Assembly: GCA_041666525.1 (NCBI GenBank)
Contig: JBAYGT010000030.1
Coordinates: 1 to 13,933 of the forward strand
Direction of reading: 5' to 3'
Origin: JBAXTZ01 sp041666525
GTDB taxonomy: Bacteria; Bacillota; Negativicutes; JBAXTZ01
Length of the DNA stretch: 13,933 nt
This document shows, piece by piece, positions 12,601 to 13,933 of this stretch. Numbering within the stretch: position 1 is the stretch's first letter; every line of letters starts with the position of its first letter. The position numbers were made by a program, and so were the translations under genes. The notes beneath the pieces are model-generated. The model was not told the origin of the DNA, made no database searches, and saw only the letters and a program-made list of their open reading frames with translations.

Positions 12601-13548
12601 TCACATTTTTTTCAGATCATACCAGTTACTCGGAAAACCCATAATTGACTGAATTTCGGCTAACGATACCGCACTAAGTTTTTTGCTTAAATTATCGAAC
12701 TCTTGGTTCAAATTATCACACAGCTCATCATAGTCTTTTTTTAACAACAATTTTTTCAACGAGATCATAAGCGCGAAAACATCGCGTTTGCCAACAATGT
12801 AATTACCGCCTTTATCCATCGAAATACCAAGCGCTGCATGATATTTGCTATTGCCAATACTCTTTTTGGCCAACATAAAATTGTATAAGCGCTCGTCATG
12901 CGCGCAAATATTCCGGAAAATTGTCAGCGCGTCAAGAATTGCTTTAAGCTGACTATCGGCAATCATGAAATGTTTTGCCACTTCTTGCTTGTCCTGACTT
13001 TTCATAAGTGAGTAAAACACACTAACCGCGCCAAAGGTCATTGCATTGACCAAAACCCACAGCGGAACATAACCATGATTGTCGACATAATGGCTGATTG
13101 CGTTCTGCCCCTTATTTAAGCGGCCAGCAATAGTGTGATAGGCAGTAGCAATTAGCCGCGCGATATTTTCGTTCTGACTTTTCCCCGGAATACTCGTTTC
13201 GAAGTTACTGATTTTTAAATAATTATCGTGTCCGTATTTCTCGGAAAACTTATACGCGATCAGTGATTTCATAGTATTTTCCACAATCAACAGACCGCTC
13301 AGAAACAACTTTCTGATGTTTCTGTCAAACGAGTACAATGCGAATATTTCGTCAAATTTTGCACCAGCCACATACGATTCCGGAGCAACTCTCTTGTTAA
13401 TAAACGGGTATTTGTACCCGTTAATCAGGTTATAGTAATTTTCACGCTCTAATATTGCTTTAGCACCGGCACAGTCTTCGATATTCAAACCGCGCGCACG
13501 CAATATCTCGATCTGCTCATCCAGCGTCTTGAAACATTTTTGGGTCAT
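12601..13548 (-). CDS. abiF: AbiF/AbiD-like (Abi_2) HEPN abortive-infection protein
   Basis: A 315-residue soluble protein of the Abi_2 family. The N-terminus has the family's tyrosine-rich motif ENYYNLINGYKYPF (36-49). The central FDRNIRKLFLSGLLIVENTM region (74-93) matches the usual R...L...L..IE pattern. RNICAH at 212-217 is an intact HEPN RNase Rx4H motif, so it is probably catalytically active. Family members arrest phage-infected cells; AbiF proteins have been reported as RNA-antitoxin-controlled toxins and proposed relatives of Cas13 ancestors. ATG 13548 was chosen over an upstream in-frame start (13584) because AGGGGG lies 5 bases before it and the domain starts at once. The leader contains a promoter and a terminator-like hairpin. 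It converges on the lysis genes, and an IS3 transposase end lies upstream. Confidence 0.85.
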   Translation of the reverse strand: MTQKCFKTLDEQIEILRARGLNIEDCAGAKAILERENYYNLINGYKYPFINKRVAPESYVAGAKFDEIFALYSFDRNIRKLFLSGLLIVENTMKSLIAYKFSEKYGHDNYLKISNFETSIPGKSQNENIARLIATAYHTIAGRLNKGQNAISHYVDNHGYVPLWVLVNAMTFGAVSVFYSLMKSQDKQEVAKHFMIADSQLKAILDALTIFRNICAHDERLYNFMLAKKSIGNSKYHAALGISMDKGGNYIVGKRDVFALMISLKKLLLKKDYDELCDNLNQEFDNLSKKLSAVSLAEIQSIMGFPSNWYDLKKM

Positions 13549-13564
13549 AAGTCCCCCTGTTAAT

Positions 13565-13605
13565 AAAAAGACCCCGGCGCTCAAAGCTAACCGGAGTACG
13601 TTCCG
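13565..13605 (-). ncRNA. Short RNA or attenuator in the abiF-like leader
   Basis: Transcription from the promoter at 13611-13639 would start near 13605. It soon meets a terminator-like hairpin: ACTCCGG (13597-13591) with CCGGGGT (13577-13571) and a T-rich tract (13570-13565), placed just before the abiF ribosome site. An alternative hairpin CGGA/TCCG overlaps the upstream arm and would exclude the terminator. The layout promoter, RNA, leaky terminator, toxin gene is the one used by type III toxin-antitoxin loci, but the RNA is only about 40 nt. Antitoxin or attenuator are both possible. Confidence 0.45.
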
Positions 13606-13610
13606 CTGTA

Positions 13611-13639
13611 ATTATATCAACCTCTCAATAAAAAGGCAA
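13611..13639 (-). promoter_or_regulatory. Promoter of the abiF-like gene
   Basis: On the minus strand a perfect TATAAT (13611-13616) is preceded, 17 bases away, by TTGCCT (13634-13639), a partial -35. It reads toward the abiF-like gene. Confidence 0.6.
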
Positions 13640-13671
13640 CTTTTTTTGCTGCGCTAACTGCCAAGTTGAAA

Positions 13672-13700
13672 CTGACAAAATATCCATAATGGCATAGAAT
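13672..13700 (+). promoter_or_regulatory. Promoter of the rightward small RNA
   Basis: CTGACA (13672-13677), 17 bases, then TAGAAT (13695-13700). The same TAGAAT -10 serves the small RNA at 2176. Confidence 0.6.
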
Positions 13701-13706
13701 GCAGTT

Positions 13707-13774
13707 AATCCAGTTTACTGGAGGTAGATGGTTTGTCCGTCGGAGGCTTGCGCGAGCAAGTCTCTTTTTCTTTT
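13707..13774 (+). ncRNA. Small structured RNA divergent from the abiF-like gene
   Basis: A predicted start near 13707 is followed by a hairpin TCCAG-TTTA-CTGGA (13709-13722), a 20-base linker and an intrinsic terminator. The terminator has a 9-bp stem GAGGCTTGC/GCAAGTCTC (13743-13751/13756-13764), a GCGA tetraloop and a T-rich tail (13765-13774). No ORF is inside. Promoter type, length, loop type and position beside an RNase-like gene all mirror the RNA at 2176-2235, although the primary sequences differ. Structured RNAs are known next to abiF genes, so this is the better candidate for the cognate RNA. It could instead belong to the adjacent IS element. Confidence 0.55.
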
Positions 13775-13840
13775 AAAGCGCCATTCAAAACATCCCAAAA
13801 AAAACATTTATTGGATCGTCAACGCTTAATGATACAAAAA

Positions 13841-13933
13841 TTATAAGGACAATGATCTGAATTCAGCCGGTGTTAGATAATTCAGCGACCCGTGAATTCT
13901 GCTGTTGTTGAACCAAGTTACATACTCATCCAA
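13841..13933 (-). CDS. IS3-family transposase (OrfB), C-terminal end, runs off the window
   Basis: The minus-strand frame entering from the right edge reads LDEYVTWFNNSRIHGSLNYL, then TPAEFRS, and ends with TAA at 13841. This is the standard close of the IS3-family OrfB rve integrase domain (Y..WFN..R.H..L.Y.TP.E), which carries the DDE transposase fold. The catalytic residues lie outside the window, so intactness cannot be judged. The insertion-sequence end should fall shortly left of the stop (13775-13840); I could not identify a terminal inverted repeat with confidence there. The element explains how the abiF-like gene could have been mobilised into this region. Confidence 0.9.
   Translation of the reverse strand: MDEYVTWFNNSRIHGSLNYLTPAEFRSLSL

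Overview
The window looks like an accessory (defence and mobile-element) region of a Gram-positive-type bacterium. Shine-Dalgarno sequences are strong GGAGG, GTG and TTG starts occur, promoters are SigA-like and terminators are intrinsic. This suits Bacillota, and the permease, C45 hydrolase and prophage genes would not be out of place in Negativicutes, but that lineage is only a weak inference. Base composition is patchy. The permease and hydrolase block is moderately GC-rich, while the membrane-protein gene (575-1225) and the DUF2806/ATPase/PIN block (4409-7176) are clearly AT-rich, which suggests acquisition.

Layout. 1-573: no confident gene, but a consensus promoter fires leftward off the window edge. 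575-1225: unknown membrane protein. 1286-1408: remnant of a sugar-nucleotide epimerase. 1442-2089 (-): NYN/PIN-like ribonuclease, with a promoter-hairpin-terminator small RNA (about 2176-2235) running divergently from it. 2310-2519 (-): helix-turn-helix fragment. 2735-4260: Xre-type regulator followed by a zinc-ribbon/HEPN/RES protein, a toxin-antitoxin-like pair. 4294-4401: tiny ORF. 4409-7176: tightly packed DUF2806, SMC/AAA-like ATPase and PIN-like nuclease cassette. 7557-8831 (-): secreted C45-type Ntn hydrolase. 9042-10394: APC amino-acid permease. 10520-10843 (-): small protein with a double-glycine-type leader. 11002-12523: collapsed prophage remnant with a truncated helicase-loader-like gene, a truncated amidase, a small membrane protein, an array of five palindromic repeats and a holin-like gene. 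12601-13548 (-): AbiF/AbiD-type HEPN protein with promoter and terminator structures upstream. 13841-13933 (-): C-terminal end of an IS3-family transposase that continues beyond the window.

Taken together, four predicted RNA-acting protein folds (NYN, HEPN-RES, PIN and the AbiF HEPN) lie within 12 kb. Two of them sit beside short promoter-driven, terminator-ended RNA candidates. The most promising undescribed material is (a) the NYN gene with its divergent small RNA, (b) the Xre/HEPN-RES pair linked to the DUF2806-ATPase-PIN cassette, and (c) the RNA structures around the AbiF homologue. The functions are inferred from motifs; no search could be run.
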